Below, piece after piece: positions 26,211 through 35,704 of a stretch of 64,000 bases of DNA (position 1 is its first letter; the number at the start of each line of letters is the position of its first letter). The position numbers were made by a program, and so were the translations under genes. The notes under the pieces are model-generated. The model was not told the origin of the DNA, searched no databases, and worked only from the letters and a program-made list of their open reading frames with translations. This DNA comes from Oxobacter pfennigii (GTDB lineage: Bacteria; Bacillota; Clostridia; Clostridiales; Oxobacteraceae). The stretch is from contig NZ_LKET01000039.1 of assembly GCF_001317355.1 (NCBI RefSeq), positions 1 to 64,000 on the forward strand, read 5' to 3'.

Positions 26211-28184
26211 CTATTTACTTACTGTTATTGTAACTTTAGACCCTGTTTGTGCCAAGGTTCCGGGAGCCGGGGATACGGATGTAACCGTTGTGCCTGCCTT
26301 TTTGATTTCCACTTTAAAGCCGGCAAAATTCAATCTTTTTTCCGCATCCTTAGGAGTAAGGCCGCGTACATCGGGTATCTCAGCCATGCCGGATTCATCC
26401 TTTTCCATCGGGGAGATGTTTTTAACGGTAAATATATCCTTGAATATCTGGCCTGCCACAGGGGCTACTACCTGTCCTGCATAATAGTTTGAAGGGTCCG
26501 GTTCATCAATTGCCACATAAACAACAAACTGGGGATCTTCAACAGGAGCCATGCCTATAAATGTGCACACGTATTTTCCGTCTATATATTTTCCATTTTC
26601 TGCCTTTTGTGCCGTTCCTGTCTTTCCTGCAATGCGGTAGCCCTCTACATAAGCTGGTTTACCTCCGCCTACCGTTATAACTGTTTCGAGATATTCCATC
26701 AATTTATCGGCAATACTTTTATCCACTACCTGCTTTGCCATTTTTGGCTGTATCTCCATTTTTGATATTACATTTCCGTCATTGTCAGTGTCGGTGATGG
26801 ATTTTACTATATGAGGCACCATCATTTTGCCTTCGTTGGCGATGGCTGCATAGGCAGCTGTCAATTGCATGGGTGTTGTAACAATGCCCTGCCCGAAGGA
26901 TATGTTTGCAAGCTCTACGGGACCTACCCTGTCCAATGGTACTCCGTAGCCGCTTTCTTCAAAATGCACATCGATGCCCGTCTTGGTTTTAAAGCCAAAA
27001 TCATCTATGTATTTATATAAGGTTTCCTTTCCCAATTGCTGGCCTAACATCATAAATCCCACATTGCTTGAGTACTGAAGCAATTCCGCAAAGTCTAAAA
27101 CACCGTTCCCCGCCCTGTTCCAGTTATAAATTCTCCTGCCTGCGACAACCAGGTAGCCCGGGTCCTCAAACCGGGTGGAGTCATCTACGATGTTTTCGCT
27201 TAATGCCGCCGATGCCGTAACTATTTTAAATACAGAGCCCGGTTCATAAGTAAAAGTTACAGCCTTATTCTGCCATGTCTGTATCATTTCCTGGACAGTC
27301 TGGAAATTTTCCATGTTTCTTGGGTCGTTAGGGTCAAAATCCGGCTTTGTACTCATGGCAAGGACTTCTCCAGTTTTAGGATTCATGACTATGGCTGTCG
27401 CAGATTTTGCTTTGCTTGCGATAATTCCCTGCTCCAATGCCTTTTCAACATAAAGCTGTATTGCTGAATCTATTGTCAGCGTCAAATCGCTTCCGTTTAC
27501 GGGAGCATTGTATTTTGATTCCGCATAGGGCAACTGTCTTCCAAAAATGTCCGTTTCGGTATGTATGGTTCCGGGGATGCCTTTGAGTTCCTTGTCATAT
27601 TCCAGTTCAATGCCTTCCTGGCCTACGCTGTCCACATTGGTAAAGCCCAGGACCTGCGATAAAAAATTGCCGTTGGGATAAAATCTCTTTGTATCCTCGG
27701 AAACTATTATACCCGGCAGCTTTAATTCTTTAATTTGGACGCCCTTGTCGCTGTCAATCCTTCTTGCGATGGTGGCGCTGCTGGCCGGCATGCCGCTTTG
27801 TAGGGTGGCGTTAAGCTTTTTTAACACATCATCGGGACTTTGTCCTAAAATACCTGCAATCTGTGCTGCCATTGTGTTCTTGATATCGGGTTTTTCTTTT
27901 TCCACTCTTGCTACATCAGGCAGATATACATCCACGCGGCTGCAGCTGGCGCTCAACGCCAGCTTGGCACCGTTTCTGTCCTGTATTTCCCCGCGTTTGG
28001 CATCAACCTTTACTTGGCTGTTCCACTGGGATACAGCCAAGTTTTTAAGCCTTTCTCCGTCTATAATCTGGATTAATACCAGTCTTCCTAAGAGATATGT
28101 ATATATTAAAAATACAAATATATAAAGAAAAATCATTCTTCTTCTGATAATCTTTTTTCTGTCAGGATTTTTTGATGTCTTCAA
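26211..28184 (-). CDS. spoVD: SpoVD-type class B penicillin-binding protein
   Basis: The 657-residue transpeptidase is anchored by one N-terminal membrane segment (about 15-35). It has a dimerisation domain (about 50-210) and a transpeptidase domain with the three active-site motifs: SVFK (in EPGSVFKIV), SSN (LQYSSNVGFM) and KTG (AGKTGTAQK). It ends in a single PASTA domain (IPDVRGLTPKDAEKRL). One PASTA domain and this length fit SpoVD, which makes spore cortex peptidoglycan; a vegetative PBP2B role is the alternative. I start it at TTG 28184 (LKTSKNPDRKK) behind AAAGGAGG, not at the upstream ATG. Confidence 0.85.
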   Translation of the reverse strand: MKTSKNPDRKKIIRRRMIFLYIFVFLIYTYLLGRLVLIQIIDGERLKNLAVSQWNSQVKVDAKRGEIQDRNGAKLALSASCSRVDVYLPDVARVEKEKPDIKNTMAAQIAGILGQSPDDVLKKLNATLQSGMPASSATIARRIDSDKGVQIKELKLPGIIVSEDTKRFYPNGNFLSQVLGFTNVDSVGQEGIELEYDKELKGIPGTIHTETDIFGRQLPYAESKYNAPVNGSDLTLTIDSAIQLYVEKALEQGIIASKAKSATAIVMNPKTGEVLAMSTKPDFDPNDPRNMENFQTVQEMIQTWQNKAVTFTYEPGSVFKIVTASAALSENIVDDSTRFEDPGYLVVAGRRIYNWNRAGNGVLDFAELLQYSSNVGFMMLGQQLGKETLYKYIDDFGFKTKTGIDVHFEESGYGVPLDRVGPVELANISFGQGIVTTPMQLTAAYAAIANEGKMMVPHIVKSITDTDNDGNVISKMEIQPKMAKQVVDKSIADKLMEYLETVITVGGGKPAYVEGYRIAGKTGTAQKAENGKYIDGKYVCTFIGMAPVEDPQFVVYVAIDEPDPSNYYAGQVVAPVAGQIFKDIFTVKNISPMEKDESGMAEIPDVRGLTPKDAEKRLNFAGFKVEIKKAGTTVTSVSPAPGTLAQTGSKVTITVSK

Positions 28185-28429
28185 AATTCTGCCTCCTTTG
28201 GGTAACGGGTTAAAAATATAATGCAGCAATGAATCCTGTAAGGATTTATTATATCACAAATCCAATGTTCAGTATTAAAAAATTCTATATAAACCTTAAT
28301 ATTCCTGCTATCAGGTTAAAAGGAATAAGTTAAATAAATCGTGCAAACTTAACAATAATATTAATTTATATATTGTAAATGTAAAATTGTGATAAAATAT
28401 AGAAAAACCTGAAAGTGGGGGTAAAGGGC

Positions 28430-29203
28430 ATGCAAGAGGATGTCAAATTAGTTAAGGTAAAAGATGTGACCATAGGCGGAAAAGTGCCGGCTGTATGCAT
28501 TCCTTTAGTGGCAAGGACAAAGGAAGAGCTGGTAACTGAATGTGAAAATATATCAGGCCTCAAACCGGATATCGTTGAATGGAGGGCGGATTATTTTGAC
28601 GGCGCGGAAGATGAACAGGATTTAGTCAATGCCCTCATAAATATAAGAAATTTACTGCCGGATTATCCTGTGATTTTTACATGTAGGATGATTGAAGAGG
28701 GAGGGGTCAAGGCTATTTCCAAGGAAATAAGGGCTGCTATGGCCAAAACTGCAATAAGGTCAGGGCTTGTTGACATAGTTGACTTTGAATTGATTAACGG
28801 CGGTGAAATATTAGCCGGTATTATAGATGAGGGCCGCAAGGCTAATATATATGTTGTCGTTTCACATCATAATTTTGCGGCAACCCCGCCAAAGGAGGTA
28901 ATTATAAATAAACTCCTGGATGCTCAAAACTTCGGTGGGGATATTGCTAAAATTGCAGTTATGCCTGAGGGGATGAAGGATGTGCTTACTTTGCTGGAAG
29001 CAACTCTTGAATTTAAGGAAAAGCATGCAAAAATTCCTTTTATAAGTATATCAATGTCAGGCAAAGGCGCAATTAGCAGAACAGCAGGGCATTTATTCGG
29101 CTCCTGCCTTACTTTTGCATCCGGCACCAAGGCGTCAGCTCCGGGGCAGATATCAATAGATGATTTAAGAACATCTATTGATATATTAAAGAGGTCTGTC
29201 TAA
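28430..29203 (+). CDS. aroD: 3-dehydroquinate dehydratase, type I
   Basis: The 257-residue enzyme dehydrates 3-dehydroquinate in the shikimate pathway through a Schiff base. The family residues are visible: VEWRADYFDG near the start, the catalytic His in VVSHHNF, the Schiff-base Lys in DIAKIAVMP, and the closing SISMSGKGAISRTAGHLFGS substrate loop. Start at ATG 28430, behind GTGGGGGTAAAGGG. It stands alone; no other shikimate gene is near, which is common for the type I enzyme. Confidence 0.95.
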   Translation: MQEDVKLVKVKDVTIGGKVPAVCIPLVARTKEELVTECENISGLKPDIVEWRADYFDGAEDEQDLVNALINIRNLLPDYPVIFTCRMIEEGGVKAISKEIRAAMAKTAIRSGLVDIVDFELINGGEILAGIIDEGRKANIYVVVSHHNFAATPPKEVIINKLLDAQNFGGDIAKIAVMPEGMKDVLTLLEATLEFKEKHAKIPFISISMSGKGAISRTAGHLFGSCLTFASGTKASAPGQISIDDLRTSIDILKRSV

Positions 29204-29375
29204 ATGCCCCATGGTTTTAATCTTAAAGTTGACAATCCATAATTGATTCATATAATAAACTTTGATTTTCAAATTCTATAATAAATATTTAAAGGATTTA
29301 AATATAATACCATCACGCTCCTTCTGAATGAAGCATAAATTGAAATGTATAGAATTCATAGGGCGTGATAGGTTA

Positions 29376-31100
29376 ATGCATTATACCAACATAAATGTCC
29401 CATATCAGGTTGATAATCCTACCCGTGAACAAAGGCACCAAATGCTGATGCAGCACCTCGTTGAAGAAGGAAGGCCGGAGGACTTTAAAAATATTATTGA
29501 AATTTTAAATCCGCCTCCTGATATAACAACGGTATGTCCAAAGGGCTATGGAAAGAATTCTAAAATTGCGGTAATCGGTGCCGGAGAAGCAGGGCTTTCG
29601 GCAGCATTTGAACTGAGAAAGATAGGTTGTAATATTACGCTGTTTGAAGCAGCCGGAAGAATTGGAGGCAGGATAAATACTCACTATTTTACTGATGATA
29701 AAAAGTATTTCGCAGAATTGGGGGCAATGCGTATACCCTTATCCCATGAAGCTACATGGCACTATATAAACCTGTTTAAACTAGAAACAAGTCCTTTTGT
29801 AATAAATAATATAAGAAATTTTTTTTATATAAGAAATGCACGTGCGGTAAATGATCCCCAGGGCTTGAGCGTTATGAAAAACATATATCCCCAATTTAGC
29901 CTTACACATGAAGAAAGAAAGAGGCCATGGCAGGCCCTTGAGGAGCTGGTGTTTTCTAAATACCTATACACCCTTTCACCGGATGAAAGAAGAGAGCTTA
30001 TAGAAATTAAGCCCAAATACTCTTATAAGATACAGGAAAGGGATATGATGACCCGCAGAATGGCATATGAAGGCGCGGGACTTAGTCAGAGCGCCATATC
30101 AATGCTGGGCAATATGGCTCTGCTTGAGCAAAACCTCATAGGCCTGAGCTTTATTCAGCAGCTTCAGGAGATATATACTGCAGATTTCGGAGCTACCTAT
30201 TACATCAACGGAGGCATGATAAAATTACCTCTGGCATTGTATGGAGCACTGTGCGATGATACAACCGATGCATATGTTAATATAAGCAAAGATGAGCTTG
30301 GGCAAGTAAACTTCAAAATAGGTTTTGCAGTAGATGGAATATACGGATCCCCTGAGGGAGATGGGGTAATACTTCAATATAGAGACGGAAAACGTGGCGG
30401 CTGTTATTATGAAAAATTTGATTACGTAATATGTACCATGCCATTTTCAAGCCTGAGAAGGGCAAAAATAAATCCTTTATTCAGTGAGGAAAAATCCCAG
30501 GCAATCATAGAACTTAACTATGAAAATGCCCAGAAGACCTTCTTTTTTCTTAAAGACAGGTTTTGGGAATATGGTAATCCATGTACAAGAATAGTTGGGG
30601 GGAACACCTTAACAGATCTTCCCAATACTTCGGTTTTTTATCCCTCCGATCATGCAATGCCAATACCAAATTTGAAAAATGGCTGGACTCTCCGGCCCGG
30701 TGCATCACCGTCGGAGCCCGGCGTATTGCTTGCAAGTTATAACTGGTCCATGGATGCCGATAGGATTGGGAATGAATACCCCAGCCTGAGAATTGATGAC
30801 ATTAAAGGATATATTGAAAGGATTCATGGACTTCCCTTCGAGTATATAGATAATAAATTTATATCTTCCATAACCTTCAGATGGGGGCAGGTGCAGTATA
30901 TGTGGGGAGGAGCTGCAATTATGAAGCCGCAGGATAAGATACTTTTCTCATATGTTGTCACATTGCCTGAAATGAATGGCAAAGTATTTTTTGCAGGTGA
31001 ACACATATCTCAAAAACATGCATGGCAGCAGGGATCATTTCAAACAGCAATGGTTGCTGCCAATAAGGTTGCAGAGAGAATAAAAGCTAAAAAAAGTTAA
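29376..31100 (+). CDS. flavin-dependent amine/amino-acid oxidase
   Basis: The 574-residue FAD enzyme has the dinucleotide-binding motif VIGAGEAGLSAAFELRKIG (about 66-84) followed by the RIGGRI GG-motif. The C-terminal FAD-contact segment is KVFFAGEHISQKHAWQQGSF. It belongs to the amino-oxidase (monoamine oxidase/L-amino acid oxidase) superfamily. The N-terminal 60 residues resemble those of bacterial L-amino acid and tryptophan monooxygenase-type enzymes. An oxygen-using enzyme is unusual in an anaerobe, so it may serve oxygen scavenging or use another acceptor. Start ATG 29376 follows a weak AGG site; ATG 29328 is possible. Confidence 0.85.
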   Translation: MHYTNINVPYQVDNPTREQRHQMLMQHLVEEGRPEDFKNIIEILNPPPDITTVCPKGYGKNSKIAVIGAGEAGLSAAFELRKIGCNITLFEAAGRIGGRINTHYFTDDKKYFAELGAMRIPLSHEATWHYINLFKLETSPFVINNIRNFFYIRNARAVNDPQGLSVMKNIYPQFSLTHEERKRPWQALEELVFSKYLYTLSPDERRELIEIKPKYSYKIQERDMMTRRMAYEGAGLSQSAISMLGNMALLEQNLIGLSFIQQLQEIYTADFGATYYINGGMIKLPLALYGALCDDTTDAYVNISKDELGQVNFKIGFAVDGIYGSPEGDGVILQYRDGKRGGCYYEKFDYVICTMPFSSLRRAKINPLFSEEKSQAIIELNYENAQKTFFFLKDRFWEYGNPCTRIVGGNTLTDLPNTSVFYPSDHAMPIPNLKNGWTLRPGASPSEPGVLLASYNWSMDADRIGNEYPSLRIDDIKGYIERIHGLPFEYIDNKFISSITFRWGQVQYMWGGAAIMKPQDKILFSYVVTLPEMNGKVFFAGEHISQKHAWQQGSFQTAMVAANKVAERIKAKKS

Positions 31101-31184
31101 TCAAGATCAAATCATGGAGCAACTCGGGAACATATAACTTCTATATAAGCACTTCATTTAGATTAATTAATATCATTAACAGCA

Positions 31185-31222
31185 TAAAAGATAGATTGTC
31201 TTGGTGACTGGTCTATCTTTTA
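31185..31222 (+). terminator. terminator after the flavin oxidase gene
   Basis: TAAAAGATAGA (31185-31195) and TCTATCTTTTA (31212-31222) are exact reverse complements with a 16-nt loop; the 3' arm supplies the T-rich end. Confidence 0.7.
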
Positions 31223-31251
31223 TACTGCCGATGATATTATGTTTGTACCGT

Positions 31252-31318
31252 GGGGCTGTCGCATTTGAAACAACATAAATGAGCACAGTAAATGCAGTGT
31301 GTCAAATGAGACAGCCCC
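31252..31318. repeat. MITE-like inverted-repeat element, copy A
   Basis: Terminal repeats GGGGCTGTCgCATTTGA (31252-31268) and its near-perfect complement TCAAATGagACAGCCCC (31302-31318) bound a 67-bp unit. Its first 38 bp match copy B at 39100 in both TIR and subterminal AACAACRTAAATGAGCA. It may double as a terminator between the convergent oxidase and chemotaxis genes. The ends resemble those of IS1182-type elements, a comparison made from memory. Confidence 0.75.
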
Positions 31319-31339
31319 ATTCTACGGCGCAGAAAAATT

Positions 31340-33049
31340 TTACACTTTAAATTTCTTAACTAAATTATTAAGTTTCTCAGCAAGCTCAGCCTGATTCAGC
31401 GCCGATTCTGATACTCCTTCTATGGCTATTGTCGTTTCGTTCACGCTTGCTAATATTTCTTCAGTACCGGCAGCAGATTGCTGAGCCGTTGCAGACACTG
31501 TCTCAACAGCGCCGCCAACTTGTTCTATAACCTCAGACATTGAGGTTGCTGCTGCAGATATTTCATGGGACATTTTACTTATAAATTCCGCATCTTTCTC
31601 ATATTGGACCCCTGTCTCCATGAACAGCTCATAGTCGGACTTAACATTGCTTTCAATGAAACTTAAAATGTCACCGGCATTTTGTGACAGGTTGTTAAAA
31701 GCTCTATGTACCTGGGATACAACATTCTGAATACTGGATACCGTATCTGAAGATTGCTCGGCAAGTTTTCTTACCTCATCGGCGACAACTGCAAATCCTC
31801 GCCCCTGTTCGCCTGCCCTGGCGGCTTCAATGGCTGCATTTAAAGCAAGAAGGTTTGTTTGTGCGGCGATGGATGCAATGGAATCGGCCATAACTCCAAC
31901 TTCTTCCACAACCCTTCCTTCTTCTATGGCTTTAATTATTTTTGCCTGCTTTTCATTAAATATAGCTTCAGTAGTTTCAATGGATTTGGCTGCTTTTGAT
32001 TTAATTTCTGTTGCGCGTTTTTTAATATCCTGGGAAGATATATTTCCGTCATTTGCTTTATTGGCAAGTTCGGCTGTTGTTGAGCCTATTTCTTCAGCAG
32101 ATGCATTTACTTCTTCAGTTGTTGCGCTTAAGTCCTGGGCTCCTTTTGAAATTTGTATTGTGGATTCATTGATCCCTTCCATCTGGGATGATATTTCTTC
32201 CATTGTCGCCGATACTTCTTCGCTTATCGCACTTATTTCCTGGGCTCCTGATGCTATTTCATTTATTAAATCCCTGACGTTTTTAACTGAACTATTTAAA
32301 GCGCCGGCCAGGTTTCCTATTTCATCTTTTGATTTGATATCTATTGTATGAGTAAAATCGCCATTTCCTACGGAATGGGCAAACATTACAACTTTTTTCA
32401 ATTGCCTTGATATTATTAATGATAATGTAAAGCCCAAAGCTATAGCTAGCACAAAAGCGGCAACAACAATAATTGTCATTTTGTATGACGATGATTTAAA
32501 TATATTTTGATTTTCCTTGTTGGCATTTTCCGCTTCTGTAATATTTTGAGCAATTAATTTATCAAGGGTATCCGACATGTCTTTTTCAATCTTTAGAGTA
32601 TCGTCAAAACTGGTTTCAGCTTCTTCATACTTTTTATCGTTTACCAGCTGGATAACTTTGCCGTATGAATCCCTGTAATCGGCAACCAGCTGTTTAAACT
32701 GATCGAATAATTCACGTTCGCTGTCTTCAGCTATCTCTTCAAAAGCCGCCATCATCTCGTTATTATTATCCCTGAGTTCGTTAATATGCTCCTGGATTGA
32801 TGTGATTTGATTTTCATCCTTTGCATAAAGCAAAGACAAGATGTCTGAATTGAATTGGGCAAAATTACTTTTGATAGTGATGAGCTCCTGTATGGACATA
32901 AGATTGTTACTATACATATCCGCAGCGTTTTTATTGATTTTATCCATATTAGACAATCCAATATATCCAACTGCTCCGACAAATATTGATATTAGAATAA
33001 ATGCTGCCGTAAACTTTACTGCAATTTTAGTGTTGTTAAGCCAATTCAT
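31340..33049 (-). CDS. methyl-accepting chemotaxis protein
   Basis: The 569-residue receptor has a first membrane segment (about 11-31) and a helical extracellular four-helix-bundle sensor (about 35-190, 4HB_MCP-like). A second membrane segment (about 191-212), a HAMP linker and a long cytoplasmic signalling coiled coil follow. The highly conserved hairpin tip is [38 protein letters not shown]. Methylation-type Glu/Gln stretches flank the tip. It would couple through CheW to CheA; no che genes are in the window. Ligand unknown. Confidence 0.95.
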   Translation of the reverse strand: MNWLNNTKIAVKFTAAFILISIFVGAVGYIGLSNMDKINKNAADMYSNNLMSIQELITIKSNFAQFNSDILSLLYAKDENQITSIQEHINELRDNNNEMMAAFEEIAEDSERELFDQFKQLVADYRDSYGKVIQLVNDKKYEEAETSFDDTLKIEKDMSDTLDKLIAQNITEAENANKENQNIFKSSSYKMTIIVVAAFVLAIALGFTLSLIISRQLKKVVMFAHSVGNGDFTHTIDIKSKDEIGNLAGALNSSVKNVRDLINEIASGAQEISAISEEVSATMEEISSQMEGINESTIQISKGAQDLSATTEEVNASAEEIGSTTAELANKANDGNISSQDIKKRATEIKSKAAKSIETTEAIFNEKQAKIIKAIEEGRVVEEVGVMADSIASIAAQTNLLALNAAIEAARAGEQGRGFAVVADEVRKLAEQSSDTVSSIQNVVSQVHRAFNNLSQNAGDILSFIESNVKSDYELFMETGVQYEKDAEFISKMSHEISAAATSMSEVIEQVGGAVETVSATAQQSAAGTEEILASVNETTIAIEGVSESALNQAELAEKLNNLVKKFKV

Positions 33050-33619
33050 TTATAGTCCCCCTTAAAGTCTAATATTATTAGTATATTAAATTCAAAATAT
33101 TAATGCAATTTTCCCATATAAGGTATACCCTGTCATGAAAATTTATCTAGGTATTGTAGAACGGATTTAATATAATTTGAAACACAGTACTAACCTGCTT
33201 TTATAATTTTACTTAAAAAGTTTTCTGTTATCAATAATAATTATTATTTAATAAATTATACTTATTATAACACGCTATTTTCTTTTTTCAATATCTATAA
33301 TTCGACAATGCATTCTATATAAATATAAACCAGGTTAACGCAGGTTTATGCATAGCCTTCTTATGGCGGTAAGAGCTGAAAATTGTGATTAATCCATTAT
33401 GTATATAGAAAGATGAGTCCGGTCTACTAAATAATTGATTAATAGGAAAAGTATATGCTAAACTACAGATATGATGGATAAAATTTATACAAAATAAAGT
33501 AAAAAAATGAAGACAATTTGTATTTTTTCACGTCTAATTTAAATAAGCTATGTCAATATGTGCTGTAAAACTATATAAGAACATTAATTATGACCATATA
33601 AATCCGGAGGTACTGGAAT
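33050..33619. other. 570-bp gene-free region upstream of the tubulin/GTPase gene set
   Basis: A very A+T-rich stretch between the divergent chemotaxis gene and the vWA gene. It must hold promoters for both. Several weak TATAAT-like boxes are present, but no convincing -35/-10 pair, ORF or structured RNA was identified. Confidence 0.5.
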
Positions 33620-35599
33620 ATGAAAAAATTAAAGCTGCTGTTATTATTGTCCCTATTTATTATTTTTCAGGTTTTTTTCCCATTTGCAGCTCACTCACAA
33701 TCGGATGGCGGATCTAAAATCGATGCGGTAATTGTCCTTGACTCCAGCGGGTCCATGGAAAAGAGCGACCCTAAAAGCATAAGCTTTGAAGCTGCAAAAA
33801 TGTTTATCGATATGTGCTCTGTGGAGGGAGACAGAGTGGGGATAATTGCATACAGCGACAGGATAATAAAGCAAACTCCCCTTAAGGAAATTAAATCGGC
33901 AGATGATAAAAGTGAGCTGAAGGATATAATATCTTCAATACCTAAAAAATCTGCAACGGATATAGGGCTGGGTCTTAAAGCAGCCGTACAGATGCTTGAC
34001 GGAAGTAATGACCCTTCAAAGAAGCCTTTGATTATACTTCTGTCCGATGGAAAGGCAGAGCTTTCCGGAAGCTCCAGGACAAAGGCGCAATCGGATGCCG
34101 ATAAAAATGAAGCTATGCAAATAGCCTCCTACAAGGGTTATCCAATATACACAATAGGTTTGAATGCAGACGGTACGGTGGACCAGGATGAGCTTAAGCA
34201 AATATCATCTTCGACAAATGCAAAAACTTTCATTACGGATACTCCGGACACCTTGCCCCAGATACTCAGTGAAATATTTGCAGACAATCTGAAATTAAAA
34301 ATTGTAACACCGGGGTATGTAAACGGCACCGGAGAATATCAGGACGTGAAAATTACCATACCGGACAGCAGTGTTGTGGAAGCCAATATATCTCTTCTGT
34401 CCCAAAGCCCTGTCGAAGTGAAGCTCTTTGACAGCAGCGGCCAGGAGCAGACTATACCCTCAGATAATATATACTATTCCATATCCAGCAGTTATTCACT
34501 GATTAAAATAATCAATCCTCAAAAAGGTGATTGGACTCTTAAGGTAAAGGGCTTATCGGGGGATAAAATAAAAATAAATCTAATATTTAATTATGATTTG
34601 AAGGTGAATATGGAGCTTTCACCTCCCGGTGAATACCATAAGGGAGATATGGTCAATGTGACATCTTATCTTTCAAGCAATGGCCAGAGGCTTCAGGATA
34701 TAGAAGCCTATAAAGATATGAAGGCATATCTTATGATAAAGGATATTGACAGCGGCACAGAGGAGAAAATAGACCTTTCCCTGTTAAGTGACAGCTTTAC
34801 CGGCAGCTTCACACTTAAAGAAAACCATAAATATGAGGTTAAAGCCGTCGTGGATTCTGAAAGCTTTTTAAGAGAGAGCGAGAGCATTATACTGGAGGCA
34901 GGCAACCGCCCTCCGGTAATTTCAAACCCTCTAAAGAATATAAGGCTCCGTGCAGGTCAAAAGAAAACCATAGACCTGTCCAGGATAATTACCGACCCGG
35001 ACGGAGATCCTTTGGTATATGAAGTATCTATTGATAATCCGGACAAAGCTGATGCTTCCATAAATGGAAGCATGCTGGCCGTAACCGCTAAAGCCAGCGG
35101 AGATGCAGTTTTAACCATTACTGCCGAAGATGGCAGCGGAGGGAAGTCGGACCTGGCCGTCACCCTTGCTATAGTGCCGATAATAGTATACATAGTTATG
35201 GGGATTTTGCTGGCTGCCATAATACTGTTTGCGGCTCTTGTACTTCCAGCAATTCTGAAGGCCAGAAAGCCCTTTGTAGGGCAGGTGATGGTAGAAGTCA
35301 GGGACCTTGATACAAACAAAATATCATCCCCACAGTACAGGAGGCTGGACACATACAGGGGCAAAGTAACCCTGTATCAACTGCTGCAGCTTCTTCCCGA
35401 ATATAAGGAAGGAGAGAAGATAGTGCTGACTCCCGGCAGAAACGATAATGTTATAATTAAAAATATGTCCCCGGGGACCATTGAGAAGACAGGTAGAATA
35501 ATTGACGCTTCCAGGGGATATGAACTTAAATTTAATGAAAGGATCACCATAAACCTTTCCACAGTCCATAAGAGCATAACTGTTGAGTATTTTAATTGA
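33620..35599 (+). CDS. secreted, membrane-anchored vWA protein with Ig-like domain
   Basis: The 659-residue protein starts with a signal peptide (about 1-26). An extracytoplasmic von Willebrand A domain follows (about 34-225) whose metal site is complete: DSSGS (41-45), a Thr in KKSATDIG and an Asp in ILLSDGKAE. Two beta-sandwich regions follow, the second cadherin-like with NRPPVISNPL and DPDGDPLVYEV. Then come one membrane segment (about 520-545) and a cytoplasmic tail of about 110 residues. It can therefore sense or bind outside and signal inside. It is the first gene of the co-directional tubulin/GTPase set, with GGAGG eight bases before its ATG; the tubulin-like gene follows after 105 bp. 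Confidence 0.88.
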   Translation: MKKLKLLLLLSLFIIFQVFFPFAAHSQSDGGSKIDAVIVLDSSGSMEKSDPKSISFEAAKMFIDMCSVEGDRVGIIAYSDRIIKQTPLKEIKSADDKSELKDIISSIPKKSATDIGLGLKAAVQMLDGSNDPSKKPLIILLSDGKAELSGSSRTKAQSDADKNEAMQIASYKGYPIYTIGLNADGTVDQDELKQISSSTNAKTFITDTPDTLPQILSEIFADNLKLKIVTPGYVNGTGEYQDVKITIPDSSVVEANISLLSQSPVEVKLFDSSGQEQTIPSDNIYYSISSSYSLIKIINPQKGDWTLKVKGLSGDKIKINLIFNYDLKVNMELSPPGEYHKGDMVNVTSYLSSNGQRLQDIEAYKDMKAYLMIKDIDSGTEEKIDLSLLSDSFTGSFTLKENHKYEVKAVVDSESFLRESESIILEAGNRPPVISNPLKNIRLRAGQKKTIDLSRIITDPDGDPLVYEVSIDNPDKADASINGSMLAVTAKASGDAVLTITAEDGSGGKSDLAVTLAIVPIIVYIVMGILLAAIILFAALVLPAILKARKPFVGQVMVEVRDLDTNKISSPQYRRLDTYRGKVTLYQLLQLLPEYKEGEKIVLTPGRNDNVIIKNMSPGTIEKTGRIIDASRGYELKFNERITINLSTVHKSITVEYFN

Positions 35600-35704
35600 G
35601 GAAGCTTGAAGGAACTGCACGAATTTTAATCATGCAATTTTTTTCAAATGCAACAGACGTTCATTTAAGATAGAAAAACTTTAAAGATGAGGATGTGATT
35701 AAAA